64,000 nt of DNA from Polaribacter irgensii 23-P. Lineage in GTDB: Bacteria > Bacteroidota > Bacteroidia > Flavobacteriales > Flavobacteriaceae. Positions 46,964-56,964 of this stretch are shown here, in pieces; position 1 is the stretch's first letter, and each line of letters begins with the position of its first letter. The stretch lies in NCBI RefSeq assembly GCF_000153225.1, contig NZ_CH724148.1, forward strand, positions 2,496,611-2,560,610, written 5' to 3'. Under the pieces are notes generated by a model. That model did not search any database, had not been told where the DNA came from, and saw only the letters and a list, made by a program, of their open reading frames with translations. Made by a program: the position numbers and the translations under genes.

Positions 46964-47974
46964 ATGAAGAATTTAAAGTTTTTAGACCGCGTGTTCTTTT
47001 TGGTCAATTCTCTCATTGCTACCATGCTACTCTTGTCTTTTCTATTGCCTTATGTCTCACCGCAAAGCATCCCTGAATTTACCATATTAAGTCTTTTTGT
47101 ACCCGCCTTGCTATTTGTCAATGTTGCTTTTACAATCTATTGGATAATCAAGCTAAAGAAACAGTTTCTTCTGTCTTTTCTTGTTTTAATCTTTGGATGG
47201 TTCTTTGCAAGTCCATTGTATAAAATCTCTGAGAACGCATCGGCTTTAAACTCGGATTTAAAAGTAATGAGTTTTAACGTCAAAACATTTGACTTCTTCA
47301 ACAACAAAAAAAAAGTAGAGAATACCAAAAATGGCTTTGAATTCATTGCTGACCAAGCGCTCGATATATTGGTGCTTCAAGAATATTATCAATTAAAAAA
47401 AAATAAACTTCCCTATCCCTATCGCTATATAAAATTAAGGTCAAAGCGCAGTAAATATGGCATGGCAATTTACTCTAAATATAAAATTATAAATTCCGGT
47501 TCTTTGGATTTAAAAAGTACTGGTAACAATATTATATTTGCGGATATCCTAAAAGAAAAAGATACGATTCGAATTTATAATGCGCATTTTGAATCCTTGA
47601 AAATTAAACCAAATGAAGAAAATTTTGGGGAAGAAAATTCAGAAAAGTTAATAGGCAGAGTTGCGCAGGCTTTTAAGAGACAGGCAAGCCAAACAGCACT
47701 TTTTTTAAATCACGAAAAACAATGGAAGGGGAAAAAAATTATTTGTGGCGACTTTAATAACACGGCCTATTCCTGGATGTATCATGAAATTTCTAAAAAC
47801 AAAAAAGATGCATTTATTGTCGCTGGAGAAGGATTTGGAAAATCCTACAATTATTGGTTTCCATTAAGAATTGATTTTATTCTAACCGATGAAGCTGCAA
47901 TTATAAATCAATTTAAAACCTTCACTGAAATATATTCTGACCATTTCCCAATACGCGCAAACATAAATTGGTAA
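46964..47974 (+). CDS. Endonuclease/exonuclease/phosphatase-family membrane protein
   Basis: 336 residues, starting immediately after the rhomboid stop. About three N-terminal membrane helices (10-90) then an EEP domain: MSFNVKTFD (Asn), LVLQEYY (Glu), HFESLK, CGDFNNTAYS (Asp, Asn) and DHFPI (Asp-His). All catalytic residues are present. Family members cut phosphodiester bonds in nucleic acids, lipids or inositol phosphates; the membrane anchor favours an envelope role. Last gene of the mutL operon. Confidence 0.88.
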   Translation: MKNLKFLDRVFFLVNSLIATMLLLSFLLPYVSPQSIPEFTILSLFVPALLFVNVAFTIYWIIKLKKQFLLSFLVLIFGWFFASPLYKISENASALNSDLKVMSFNVKTFDFFNNKKKVENTKNGFEFIADQALDILVLQEYYQLKKNKLPYPYRYIKLRSKRSKYGMAIYSKYKIINSGSLDLKSTGNNIIFADILKEKDTIRIYNAHFESLKIKPNEENFGEENSEKLIGRVAQAFKRQASQTALFLNHEKQWKGKKIICGDFNNTAYSWMYHEISKNKKDAFIVAGEGFGKSYNYWFPLRIDFILTDEAAIINQFKTFTEIYSDHFPIRANINW

Positions 47975-48033
47975 ACTATGTTCAATCCCAAAAACCAAAA
48001 ATGAATTTTATTTTTTAAAATAGTTTTAAAAAA

Positions 48034-48693
48034 ATGGAAAAAATACCGATCTATTTTATGCCTGGATTAGCTGCAGGTCCAGAAATATTTGAGAATCTAA
48101 AATTGGCTCCGGAAAAATATACTTTGCATTACTTGCGTTGGATTCAACCTTTGCATCCTCAGGAACACATTTCAGACTATGCCTTTCGTTTGAGTGCTTT
48201 CATAAAAGCAAAAAAACCTGTTCTAATTGGTGTCTCTTTTGGAGGCGTTTTGGTGCAAGAAATCGCAAAGTTCGTGCACCCAAGAAAAATCATAATTATT
48301 TCTAGCATCAAAAGTCATGCAGAATTGCCACTTAAATATAGAGTTGCAAAACACACCAAAATCTACAAAATATTTCCATTAAAAATAATAGAAAACTTTG
48401 AAGATTATGCCAAATATTTTGTGGGAGAAACTTTAAGTAAAAAAGCACAGCTCTATCAAAAATACCTTTCGGTAAGAAACAAGGAATACTTAAAGTGGTC
48501 TTTATTTGTAATGCTCCATTGGGAACAATTACAACAAATTGAAAATATTGTCCATATCCACGGAACTAAAGATCCCATTTTCCCGATTCAAAATATTCCG
48601 AATTCAATCGAAATTAAAGGAGGAACACACGCTATAATTTTAACAAAAGCAAAAATAATATCTGAAATTATTGATACTATTTTAACTTGTTAA
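48034..48693 (+). CDS. Alpha/beta hydrolase
   Basis: 219 residues, no signal peptide. Nucleophile elbow GVSFGG (Ser of GxSxG), late GGTHAIIL with the likely catalytic His, and IHGTKDPIFP with the Asp. A small cytoplasmic esterase-type protein with no identifiable substrate. A 59-base gap separates it from the EEP gene. Confidence 0.82.
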   Translation: MEKIPIYFMPGLAAGPEIFENLKLAPEKYTLHYLRWIQPLHPQEHISDYAFRLSAFIKAKKPVLIGVSFGGVLVQEIAKFVHPRKIIIISSIKSHAELPLKYRVAKHTKIYKIFPLKIIENFEDYAKYFVGETLSKKAQLYQKYLSVRNKEYLKWSLFVMLHWEQLQQIENIVHIHGTKDPIFPIQNIPNSIEIKGGTHAIILTKAKIISEIIDTILTC

Positions 48694-48733
48694 TCCTCCG
48701 CTATTTTCATACTTTAGTACTATAAATTTTGCT

Positions 48734-49636
48734 ATGAAGTATTTAAAATCCATTCTTTTTTTTAGCTGTATTGGTATCATACCAATACTCTTTTATAATG
48801 CCATTCACAAATCAGACTTAGAACCTGAAATACAGACACATCCCTCGTATAAAATAAAATCAATAAAGCTTCCTGACAATCTAAATTTAGCTGGCGAACG
48901 AGTTCCTGTCGAAATTAATGATGTTAAAGAAAGAATGGAAAGAGAGCTTTTAGTAAATACTTATTGGCAATCTAACGGAATCTTGCTTCTAAAAAGAGCA
49001 CATAAATATTTTCCTCTTTTAGAACCATTATTAAAAAAACACGATTTACCAGATGACTTTAAATTTCTTGCCTTAGCAGAAAGCGGGTTTACAGACGAAA
49101 CCTCTTCCGCAGGAGCCGCTGGTATGTGGCATTTCATGGAAACTACAGGAAAAGAATATGGCCTTGAAATAAACGACAATGTAGACGAACGTTACAACAT
49201 TGAAAAATCTACAGCGGTCGCTGCAGCCTATTTAAAAAAATCAAAGGAACGCTTAGGGTCCTGGACATTAGCTGCTGCGGCATATAATGCTGGGAATTAC
49301 GGAATCGCACGTAGGTTAGAAGCACAGCACGTAGATAACTATTATGATGCAAAATTGCCAAATGAAACAGAACGGTATGTTTTTAGAATATTGGCGTTAA
49401 AAGAAATTCTATCAAATCCTAGAAAATACGGTTTTGTATTTGATAAGAACGATTTGTACAGTATTGAAGAAACAAGAACTGTGGCAGTAGATACCGTAAT
49501 TTCTAACATCACCTTATTTGCAGAGAAATTTGGAATTAACTACAAAGTATTTAAAATTCACAATCCTTGGTTGCGCGAAAATAAATTAAACAATGCTAGC
49601 AGGAAATTATACGAAATTAAAATACCTCTTAAATAA
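48734..49636 (+). CDS. Lytic transglycosylase (SLT-type)
   Basis: 300 residues with an N-terminal signal/anchor segment (LKSILFFSCIGIIPILFYN). SLT fold at about 100-225: FLALAESGF with the catalytic Glu, SSAGAAGMWHFMETTGKEYGL, DERYNIEKST, LAAAAYNAGNYGI. It cuts glycan strands of peptidoglycan. The C-terminal ~70 residues may be a degenerate LysM-like end (ITLFAEKFGINYKVFKIHNPWL). Resembles MltD-type enzymes. Confidence 0.9.
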   Translation: MKYLKSILFFSCIGIIPILFYNAIHKSDLEPEIQTHPSYKIKSIKLPDNLNLAGERVPVEINDVKERMERELLVNTYWQSNGILLLKRAHKYFPLLEPLLKKHDLPDDFKFLALAESGFTDETSSAGAAGMWHFMETTGKEYGLEINDNVDERYNIEKSTAVAAAYLKKSKERLGSWTLAAAAYNAGNYGIARRLEAQHVDNYYDAKLPNETERYVFRILALKEILSNPRKYGFVFDKNDLYSIEETRTVAVDTVISNITLFAEKFGINYKVFKIHNPWLRENKLNNASRKLYEIKIPLK

Positions 49637-49829
49637 GCGACATTCAATTATTCTCAGCTACGTATACTGCAGCACTCTTTTTCTAAAAAACACTCTAGTA
49701 GTAGAGAACATTTATACTCTTATCTCGCTTGTCATTGAACACTTGCCTTTTTCTAATATTATTACACGACGAGAAAAACACAGTTAAAAACGCACACATC
49801 TACCCATAAAATTACGTTTAGGGCACTAA

Positions 49830-49859
49830 AAAAGCCTATCAAATAATTGATAGGCTTTT
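49830..49859. terminator. Bidirectional intrinsic terminator between lytic transglycosylase and csp
   Basis: AAAAGCCTATCAA (49830-49842) and TTGATAGGCTTTT (49847-49859) form a 13-bp stem with a 4-base loop, flanked by A- and T-runs. Confidence 0.85.
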
Positions 49860-49890
49860 AGATAAAAAATTAAATAGTAATAATATATAA

Positions 49891-50082
49891 TTATATAACT
49901 CTTACGTTTACTGCGTTTAATCCTTTTCTTCCATCTTGTAAGTCAAATTCAACCTCATCGTTTTCACGAATTTCGTCTACTAATCCTGACACGTGCACAA
50001 AATGCTCTTCATTGTTTCCTTCTTCAGTGATAAATCCGAATCCTTTAGATTCATTGAAAAATTTTACGGTACCTTTATTCAT
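49891..50082 (-). CDS. Cold-shock-domain protein
   Basis: 63 residues, the CspA size. KGFGFITEE (RNP1) and HFVHVSGL (RNP2-like) on a five-strand OB fold. Binds single-stranded nucleic acid and melts RNA structure. A -7 element (TACCTTTG, minus strand, 50138-50145) lies 56 bases upstream, the same octamer as in front of the DEAD-box helicase. Confidence 0.95.
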   Translation of the reverse strand: MNKGTVKFFNESKGFGFITEEGNNEEHFVHVSGLVDEIRENDEVEFDLQDGRKGLNAVNVRVI

Positions 50083-50137
50083 TATAATAAAATTAAATAT
50101 ATTTTCTGTTTAATTACAGAGAACATTTATTGAGGTG

Positions 50138-50145
50138 CAAAGGTA
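50138..50145 (-). promoter_or_regulatory. Likely -7 element of the cold-shock gene
   Basis: TACCTTTG on the minus strand, matching TAnnTTTG. The -33 position is not TTG. Confidence 0.45.
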
Positions 50146-50198
50146 CTTCCAAAAGAGTAATATTCCTAAAATATATATTGATATCTCTAAAAAAAAAA

Positions 50199-51140
50199 TT
50201 AATACTTGTAAATGAGAGACTTAACAAGGTTAAACTCTTCTAAAATCTCCTTTAAAACGATTTTAGCAGGCTTAATCTCATGAATTAAACCAGCAATTTG
50301 ACCAATTTCTAGCTCACCGCCCTCTAAATCTCCTTCAAACATGCCTCTTTTTGCTCTCGCTCTTCCTAAAAATTCCCGCAACTCCTCTTTTGAGGGTTTT
50401 AAGTGATATAACGCTTGTAACTCGTTATAAAACTTATTCTTAATCAAGCGCACTGGCGCTAATTCCTTTAAAGTAAGGTGTGTATCACCATCTTTAACTT
50501 CGACAATACTATTTTTAAAATGTTGATGGGCCGAAGACTCCTCTGTTGCTGCAAACCTACTTCCTATTTGAACTCCATCTGCTCCTAAAACCATCGCCGC
50601 AAGCATACCTCTGCCTGTAGCAATACCACCCGCAGCAATCACAGGAATTTTAACTTGCTCCTTTACCATGGGTATTAGCGTAAAAGTCGTTGTTTCTTCT
50701 CTCCCATTGTGACCTCCTGCCTCAAAACCTTCACAAACAACAGCATCTACTCCTGCGAGTTCTGCTTTTAGCGCAAATTTCACAGAGCTCACAACATGCA
50801 CAACAGTGATTCCATTTTTCTTAAGAAGTGAAGTCCAAGTTTTTGGATTTCCCGCAGAAGTAAAAACAACTTTTACTCCCTCTTCGATAATGATTTCCAT
50901 AATTTTTTCGATGTCTGGATACAATAGTGGCACGTTAACACCAAAAGGCTTTTCTGTAGTCTTTTTGCATTTTTGAATATGGCTTCTTAAGACTTCTGGA
51001 TACATAGAACCTGCACCAATCAAACCTAAGCCACCCGCATTTGAAACTGCCGCAGCCAACTTATAACCTGAAACCCAAATCATTCCACCTTGAATAACAG
51101 GATATTGAATATTGAATAATTTCGTAATGTTCTGTTGCAT
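50199..51140 (-). CDS. NAD(P)H-dependent flavin oxidoreductase/nitronate monooxygenase family
   Basis: 313 residues, FMN-binding TIM barrel. YPVIQGGMIWVSG, SNAGGLGLIGAGSM, CEGFEAGGH, PVIAAGGIATGRGM and LGADGVQIGSRF are characteristic. The family includes 2-nitropropane dioxygenases and FabK-type enoyl-ACP reductases; which applies is not clear. It follows the subtilase with no gap (stop and start abut), so the two share a transcript although a functional link is not obvious. Confidence 0.88.
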   Translation of the reverse strand: MQQNITKLFNIQYPVIQGGMIWVSGYKLAAAVSNAGGLGLIGAGSMYPEVLRSHIQKCKKTTEKPFGVNVPLLYPDIEKIMEIIIEEGVKVVFTSAGNPKTWTSLLKKNGITVVHVVSSVKFALKAELAGVDAVVCEGFEAGGHNGREETTTFTLIPMVKEQVKIPVIAAGGIATGRGMLAAMVLGADGVQIGSRFAATEESSAHQHFKNSIVEVKDGDTHLTLKELAPVRLIKNKFYNELQALYHLKPSKEELREFLGRARAKRGMFEGDLEGGELEIGQIAGLIHEIKPAKIVLKEILEEFNLVKSLIYKY

Positions 51141-52763
51141 TTAATTTTTAACGATTTTAATAATTTTCTGTGAACATCCATGGGACACTTTAAGCATATA
51201 CACTCCAGCATCTAGCCCTGAAATATCCACTGTGCTCCTTTTTAAATTTTTTTTCTCAAAAACCTTACTTCCAGATAAATTATAGATTTTGAGATTCAAT
51301 TCAAGCATGTTTGTACTGCTATATTTAATTGTAAATAAACGAGTTACTGGATTGGGAAATATTGTTATTGTTTGTATTAAATTTTCTTTATCAAGATTTA
51401 AAACAGTTTCATATGCCTTCTTAAAATCTGGAACTCCATAACCATATTGTTCGTCTGGGCTGTTATATCTATCTGCAGCTTCTCGAATTCGCTGTCTCAC
51501 CTCCGTATTTGTTAAGTTGGGGAACGCTTGCCAAAAGCAAGCTACTACCCCACTCATAACTGGAGACGAAAAAGAAGTGCCATTCGAAGGCTTCGGCAGC
51601 CCTGTTAAATGATCAATTACAAAAATATTTTCACCGTGGGCTAACACATCTGGCTTTGTGCGATTATCTGCAGTGGGGCCAAAAGAACTAAAAGAGGCGA
51701 TATTTTCTACAGCGTTTACAGCACCCACAGTAAAAACACCAGCGGCATCCGCAGGGGCCCCCATATATTTCCAGGAAGTACTTCCTGAATTTCCAGCAGC
51801 ATTTACAAGTAGCATGCCACGAGAAGCTCCTATTTCTGCACCCCGGGAAATAAAAGTTGTACTACCATCCATATCTGCATACGAATGGCTGTAATTGTCA
51901 TTGTCAAAAGTGGTATACCCCAAAGAAGTATTAATTATATCCACTCCTAAACTATCTGCACGTTCTGCTGCTTCTACCCATAAACTTTCCTCTAAAGGAG
52001 CTTCATTGTTCACATCTTCTGATATAAATAAATAAAAAGACGCATCAGGAGCAGTGCCTACAAAAACACCCTCTACAAAACCAGCAATGTCTGATAACAC
52101 ATTTGTCCCGTGATTACTTCCAGTATAAAAATCAACACTCTTATTTACGAAATCATAGCCTCCTAAAATTTGATTATTGTCACGTAGTCTTTGAAGCGCC
52201 AATAGTTTGTCTACATTTGGAAAACCACCGTCTATCACTGCAATAAGCATTCCGGCTCCTGTAAATCCTTTTCGATGTAAAAAATCAGCATTTAACATTG
52301 TTACTTGGGTCTGAGAAGTACCATAAAGATAGTTCGACTTCATTGCTGTAAACTTATTCTTTTTTTTTTGAAAAGAACGCTCAGATTTTTTGCCCTTTAG
52401 ATTTAAAAGAGTGTTTGCAAATTCCACTTGGCTTACAAATAAAAAGTTTGATTTTAAATTATTAATATCTCCTTGCGTTCCTTGCACATGTATTGCATTC
52501 AACCATTTTGATTTTGACAAAACTGTAATTCCAGTTGCAGCATTTATCTGATTGTAGTAAGCAGCGTCTAAAGGAACATCCTTCAAATCTAACAAAATAT
52601 TCTGACGTGTCCTTCTTTCTAAAGCACGTCTTGAGAGCATGCTTAAAGGGGCTGCTAAATACGTTTTAGAATTGGGTTTGTTTCTAAGGTAGACCCAAGC
52701 GTCTTCTTGTCTAAAAATTTGTAACGAGATTAAAAAAGCGACTGCGAGTAATAAATTTTTCAT
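51141..52763 (-). CDS. S8 subtilisin-like peptidase with T9SS C-terminal sorting tail
   Basis: 540 residues. Signal peptide (1-17), a propeptide (to about 135), then the catalytic domain with Asp178 (VIDGG), His218 (NHGTN), Asn325 (AAGNSG, oxyanion) and Ser397 (NGTSFSSP). The last ~80 residues form a type A T9SS sorting domain: FPNPV, then beta strands and ISGLDAGVYMLKV, ending KIIKIVKN. The enzyme should cross the outer membrane by T9SS and be released or anchored at the surface. Confidence 0.93.
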   Translation of the reverse strand: MKNLLLAVAFLISLQIFRQEDAWVYLRNKPNSKTYLAAPLSMLSRRALERRTRQNILLDLKDVPLDAAYYNQINAATGITVLSKSKWLNAIHVQGTQGDINNLKSNFLFVSQVEFANTLLNLKGKKSERSFQKKKNKFTAMKSNYLYGTSQTQVTMLNADFLHRKGFTGAGMLIAVIDGGFPNVDKLLALQRLRDNNQILGGYDFVNKSVDFYTGSNHGTNVLSDIAGFVEGVFVGTAPDASFYLFISEDVNNEAPLEESLWVEAAERADSLGVDIINTSLGYTTFDNDNYSHSYADMDGSTTFISRGAEIGASRGMLLVNAAGNSGSTSWKYMGAPADAAGVFTVGAVNAVENIASFSSFGPTADNRTKPDVLAHGENIFVIDHLTGLPKPSNGTSFSSPVMSGVVACFWQAFPNLTNTEVRQRIREAADRYNSPDEQYGYGVPDFKKAYETVLNLDKENLIQTITIFPNPVTRLFTIKYSSTNMLELNLKIYNLSGSKVFEKKNLKRSTVDISGLDAGVYMLKVSHGCSQKIIKIVKN

Positions 52764-52832
52764 GGGGGTTCATTTTATATTAAATGAAATACGCATGACG
52801 AAGCTACTACTTTTTTAAACAGCACTTTTTTT

Positions 52833-54019
52833 TTACGAAATAACCCCAGAACCTAGCAGTTCCTCATTTTGATACCAAGCGACAAACTGTCCCTCTTGGA
52901 TTGCAGACTGTTTATTTTCAAATTCGACATACATGCCTTTTTCAACTTTATACAATACTGCTTTTTCTAGAGTTTGGCGGTATCTAATTCTAGCCTCAAC
53001 ACGCAAATTTTCACCAATGGCTAAAATTAAATCTTTGCGAATCCAGTGTATTTCTTTGTTTGAAACAAATAACACATTTCGATACAAGCCTTGGTGATTT
53101 TTACCTTCACCCGTATAAATAATATTTGTGTTGACATCTGTTTCTATCACGTACAAAGCCTCTTTTGTACCACCTACATCTAAGCCTTTTCGCTGTCCTT
53201 TTGTAAAATAATGAGCCCCTTGGTGCTTGCCAACTACCTTCCCATCTTCCGCAGCATATGCAAACTTTGTTGCAAAGTACTCAAGTTCACATTCTTTGTT
53301 CTCAAACTCTGGAACGTGTCTCTTATATTGTGAAAAATCAGAAGGAATCTTAATGATTTCGCCTTCTTTCGGCTGTAATTTTTGTTGCAAGAACTCTGGA
53401 AGACGCACCTTGCCGATAAAACACAAACCTTGGGAATCTTTCTTTTCTGCTGTAATTAAATCAGCTTGCTTCGCGATAGCTCTAACTTCTGGCTTTGTTA
53501 ATTCTCCGATTGGAAACAGCGCTTTGCTAATTGATCTTGAGAAAGCTGGCATAAAAAATAAGACTGATCTTTGTTTACATCTTTCCCTGCTAGCAGCTTG
53601 TAAACGGAAGCACCCTCAATAACTTCTTCTTCCTTTCTGCAGTAGTGCCCTGTGGCTACATAGTCTGCGCCTAATTTTAAAGCAATGTCCATAAAAACAT
53701 CAAACTTTATTTCTCTATTACAAAGCACATCAGGGTTGGGCGTTCTTCCTTTTCGGTATTCAGAAAACATATAGTCCACAATACGTTCTTTGTAATCTTT
53801 ACTCAAATCCACCACTTGAAAAGGAATTCCCAGTTTCTCTGCCACTAACATTGCATCATTACTATCCTCTAACCAAGGACAATCATTCGAAATGGTTACA
53901 GAATCATCATGCCAATTTTTCATGAAAAGCCCAATAACTTCATATCCTTGTTTTTTTAATAAGTATGCCGTAACACTAGAATCTACACCACCCGATAGAC
54001 CAACAATCACTCGTTTCAT
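52833..54019 (-). pseudogene. mnmA: tRNA 2-thiouridylase MnmA, interrupted by a one-base frameshift
   Basis: Two minus-strand ORFs (53498-54019 and 52833-53552) together make one MnmA of about 395 residues. The first has the ATP loop [19 protein letters not shown] and catalytic VLCNREIKF; the second has DSQGLCFIG (second Cys) and the C-terminal beta-barrel. The frame is lost near 53529-53533: QDQL should run into [16 protein letters not shown], and one added base after CAATT restores it. MnmA puts sulfur on U34 of Lys, Glu and Gln tRNAs. Either a sequencing error or a recent mutation. -7 element TATCTTTG at 54039-54046 (minus). Confidence 0.88.
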
Positions 54020-54046
54020 ATGTCTTTTTTATAGGCTACAAAGATA

Positions 54047-54733
54047 CAAATTAGATTTTTGTTTGCGTTGCTACCTGCTTTTAAAACAGATTAAATGCGA
54101 AGGAAGAAATACCCAACTTTTCTTTTAACTTGTTAAAAATTTAATCTTCAGTAAAATAAGGAACGTTGTTTAAAAAAGCATAAAAACTAAATCTTACCGC
54201 ATACTAAAAAGAACAAGCAACCAGCGACTTGTATTATTAGCATATTTGAACGCTAAAAAAGTTGAAAACAGACCAACAAGGACTTTTAAAATAGAATAAT
54301 ATCGACTGCAAATACCAACAAATAGTTCAGTTTTTTTTTAAAGAAAACCCTATGAAACCAACACGTACAGCAAGCATTACAAAATGCGTGTAAAGCAGCA
54401 AATGCTAAAATCGCCATAAAATGTTGCTTTTTTTTCTGCTGTATGCGTGGAAAATTTCACTTCTGCGAATGCTCCTTCAAAGATTGTGTTATCTCAATTT
54501 GTTTACAGTCTGAAACAACTAATGAACTAACATGTAAATATTCTATGGGAAACTTACCAACCAATTGTATTATTACCCTGCAATAATAGTGCTAATATAG
54601 GTTCCTCTAACGCGCTCTAAATATTGCAACGAATGCCAAAGAAAGAAAATGATGAACCCATGCTAAAAATTGCATAAAGAACATGCAAGCGATCACAACA
54701 ATTCAAAGCAACCGCATATTTTGAATACTAAAT
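54047..54733. other. Long non-coding gap upstream of mnmA
   Basis: About 690 bases with no ORF that can be supported. A GCATT/AATGC hairpin near 54375-54388 is followed about 30 bases on by a weak AGCAA/TTGCT pairing and eight T (near 54425-54438), which might end a small plus-strand RNA. No promoter was matched. It may equally be eroded former coding sequence. Confidence 0.4.
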
Positions 54734-55444
54734 TTAGTTATTTTTAAACCCCTGATTTGTGCGTTTGTTTTTATTTTGCTCTGGCGCTAATTTTCCATCT
54801 AAATAGAAATACCATGTACCAATTCTTTTTCCATCTTTATAAGACCCTGTTTCTTTTAAGTTCCCATTAAGCTCGTAATATTTTGCCTCACCATTCGGAA
54901 TGTCATGTGCATAAGTGATCTCTTCGATCAAGATACCCTTGCTAGAATATTTACTAGAAACGCCCTCTAAACGACCGTTTTTATATTTTGAAACTGCTGT
55001 AGTCTGTCCATTTGGATAGTAGACAAACTGATCACCGTGAAGCACGCCATTTTCATAGTTTTCTGTAGACATTATTTTACCATTGCGATTGAAATATTTC
55101 CACACACCAACTCTGTTTTTATCTTCCAGAAACCCTTCTGTTTTAATGGTACCTTCCACTGTAAAGAATTGAGCAAAGACAGCATCTGAATTGTTGTAAT
55201 AAGTTTTGATAATAACAGGAACCTCGGAGGAGCTTGCATCATAAAACTTAAACACTCCTATTTCTTTTCCCTTTTTAAATTGCCCCAGATACCGTATTCG
55301 TTTATTGGGATAGTATTTTTTCCAAATTCCAGTTCGCTCGTGATTCTTATTAAACCTATTTATTTTTTGTCCAACAACTGTTTGAGTTCGGCAGACACAA
55401 AATAAAAAAATAATGACAAAAAAGGCTTTTTTAAATTTGATCAT
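54734..55444 (-). CDS. Secreted YwqK/MORN-repeat-like protein
   Basis: 236 residues from the ATG at 55444; a longer start (55480) adds an unlikely leader before the signal peptide (KFKKAFFVIIFLFCV). The mature part is a series of short beta repeats of the pattern G-x-W-x-x-Y-x-x-N-G (TGIWKKYYPNKR, VGVWKYFNRNGK, HGDQFVYYPNGQ, NGEAKYYELNG, IGTWYFYLDGK). Such repeats are annotated as YwqK-family antitoxin or MORN variants, but here the protein is exported and no toxin gene is near, so that label is not meaningful. Confidence 0.8.
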   Translation of the reverse strand: MIKFKKAFFVIIFLFCVCRTQTVVGQKINRFNKNHERTGIWKKYYPNKRIRYLGQFKKGKEIGVFKFYDASSSEVPVIIKTYYNNSDAVFAQFFTVEGTIKTEGFLEDKNRVGVWKYFNRNGKIMSTENYENGVLHGDQFVYYPNGQTTAVSKYKNGRLEGVSSKYSSKGILIEEITYAHDIPNGEAKYYELNGNLKETGSYKDGKRIGTWYFYLDGKLAPEQNKNKRTNQGFKNN

Positions 55445-55591
55445 ATGGCTGTAAATGTAAACAAATAGATACGATCTCAACTCTTAAGTACAATTTCATA
55501 CACCTCTAAACCGTTAAGGAAATAATGAATTATCCAATAAAACAAACCATAAAAAGATGGATAAAGACCTTAATAAATGTCTTTTAATTCT

Positions 55592-55599
55592 TATTTTTG
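55592..55599 (+). promoter_or_regulatory. Likely -7 element of purB
   Basis: TATTTTTG fits TAnnTTTG, 20 bases before the purB ATG; TTA instead of TTG at -33. Confidence 0.45.
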
Positions 55600-55619
55600 C
55601 TGTTCACTAGACCACTAAA

Positions 55620-56963
55620 ATGAACTTAACAAAATTAAATGCAATCTCTCCTATTGATGGAAGGTACCGAGGAAAAATTGAAAAATTAACAAATTATTTT
55701 TCCGAAGAAGCACTCATAAAATACCGAGTACGAATTGAAATTGAGTATTTCATTGGATTGTGCGAATTACCCTTAGTTCAACTTGCAGATTTTGATGCGA
55801 ACTTGTTTCTAGAACTGCGAAATATCTACCTTAATTTCTCGACTGAGGATGCCCAAAAAATAAAGGATATTGAAAGCATTACAAACCACGATGTAAAAGC
55901 AGTTGAGTATTTTATCAAAGAACAATTTGATAGACTCGGGCTTCAAAAGTATAAAGAATTTATTCATTTTGGATTGACATCTCAAGACATTAACAATACG
56001 GCCATTCCACTTTCAATAAAAGAAGCAATAGATGCCGTATATATTCCCCATTATCTAGAGCTTCTAACGAAGTTACAAGATTTAGCTACAGAATGGGAGG
56101 CGATTCCAATGTTGGCCAGAACGCACGGTCAGCCTGCTTCTCCTACCCGATTAGGTAAAGAAATTAACGTTTTCGTAGTGCGTTTAAAAGCACAGTTTGT
56201 ACTTTTAGAAGACATCCCAAATGCAGCGAAGTTTGGAGGTGCAACGGGCAATTTCAATGCACATAAAGTAGCGTATCCCACCATAGATTGGAAGACTTTT
56301 GGAGGAAATTTTGTTACAGAAAAATTAGGCCTACACCACTCTTTTCCAACAACGCAAATAGAGCATTATGACCACATGGCCGCCTTGTTTGACAATCTGA
56401 AAAGAATCAATAATATCATTATAGATTTAAATAGAGACTTCTGGACGTATGTATCTATGGAGTACTTTAAACAAAAGATTAAAGCAGGAGAAGTAGGCTC
56501 TTCAGCAATGCCGCACAAAGTGAATCCGATCGATTTTGAAAATTCTGAAGGAAACTTAGGAATTGCAAACGCAATTTTCGAACACCTATCCGCAAAACTT
56601 CCGATCTCTCGACTGCAACGCGATTTAACTGACAGTACGGTCTTACGAAATATAGGAGTTCCTTTTGGACATACCATTATCGCTTTTACATCCACTATAA
56701 AAGGGTTAAATAAATTACTGCTAAACAAAGAGAAGTTCGCAGAAGATTTAGAGAATAACTGGGCAGTTGTTGCAGAAGCAATACAAACTATTTTGCGAAG
56801 AGAAGCCTATCCAAATCCTTATGAAGCCTTAAAAGGACTGACAAGAACCAATGCGAAAATAAACAAAAATTCTATTGCAGACTTTATTGATACTTTAGAA
56901 ATATCAGAAGACATTAAGCAAGAGTTAAAGGCGATTACGCCAGCAAATTACACAGGAATATAA
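55620..56963 (+). CDS. purB: Adenylosuccinate lyase
   Basis: 447 residues, fumarase/aspartase superfamily. LNAISPIDGRY at the start, THGQPASPTRLG, and the signature GSSAMPHKVNPIDFENSEGN. Splits SAICAR and adenylosuccinate in purine synthesis. The short lipoprotein gene starts one base after its stop codon. Confidence 0.97.
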   Translation: MNLTKLNAISPIDGRYRGKIEKLTNYFSEEALIKYRVRIEIEYFIGLCELPLVQLADFDANLFLELRNIYLNFSTEDAQKIKDIESITNHDVKAVEYFIKEQFDRLGLQKYKEFIHFGLTSQDINNTAIPLSIKEAIDAVYIPHYLELLTKLQDLATEWEAIPMLARTHGQPASPTRLGKEINVFVVRLKAQFVLLEDIPNAAKFGGATGNFNAHKVAYPTIDWKTFGGNFVTEKLGLHHSFPTTQIEHYDHMAALFDNLKRINNIIIDLNRDFWTYVSMEYFKQKIKAGEVGSSAMPHKVNPIDFENSEGNLGIANAIFEHLSAKLPISRLQRDLTDSTVLRNIGVPFGHTIIAFTSTIKGLNKLLLNKEKFAEDLENNWAVVAEAIQTILRREAYPNPYEALKGLTRTNAKINKNSIADFIDTLEISEDIKQELKAITPANYTGI

Positions 56964-56964
56964 C

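Noticed and set aside
54734..55444. Toxin-antitoxin system (YwqK antitoxin)
   Set aside because: Protein has a signal peptide and no toxin gene is adjacent; only the repeat type is shared.
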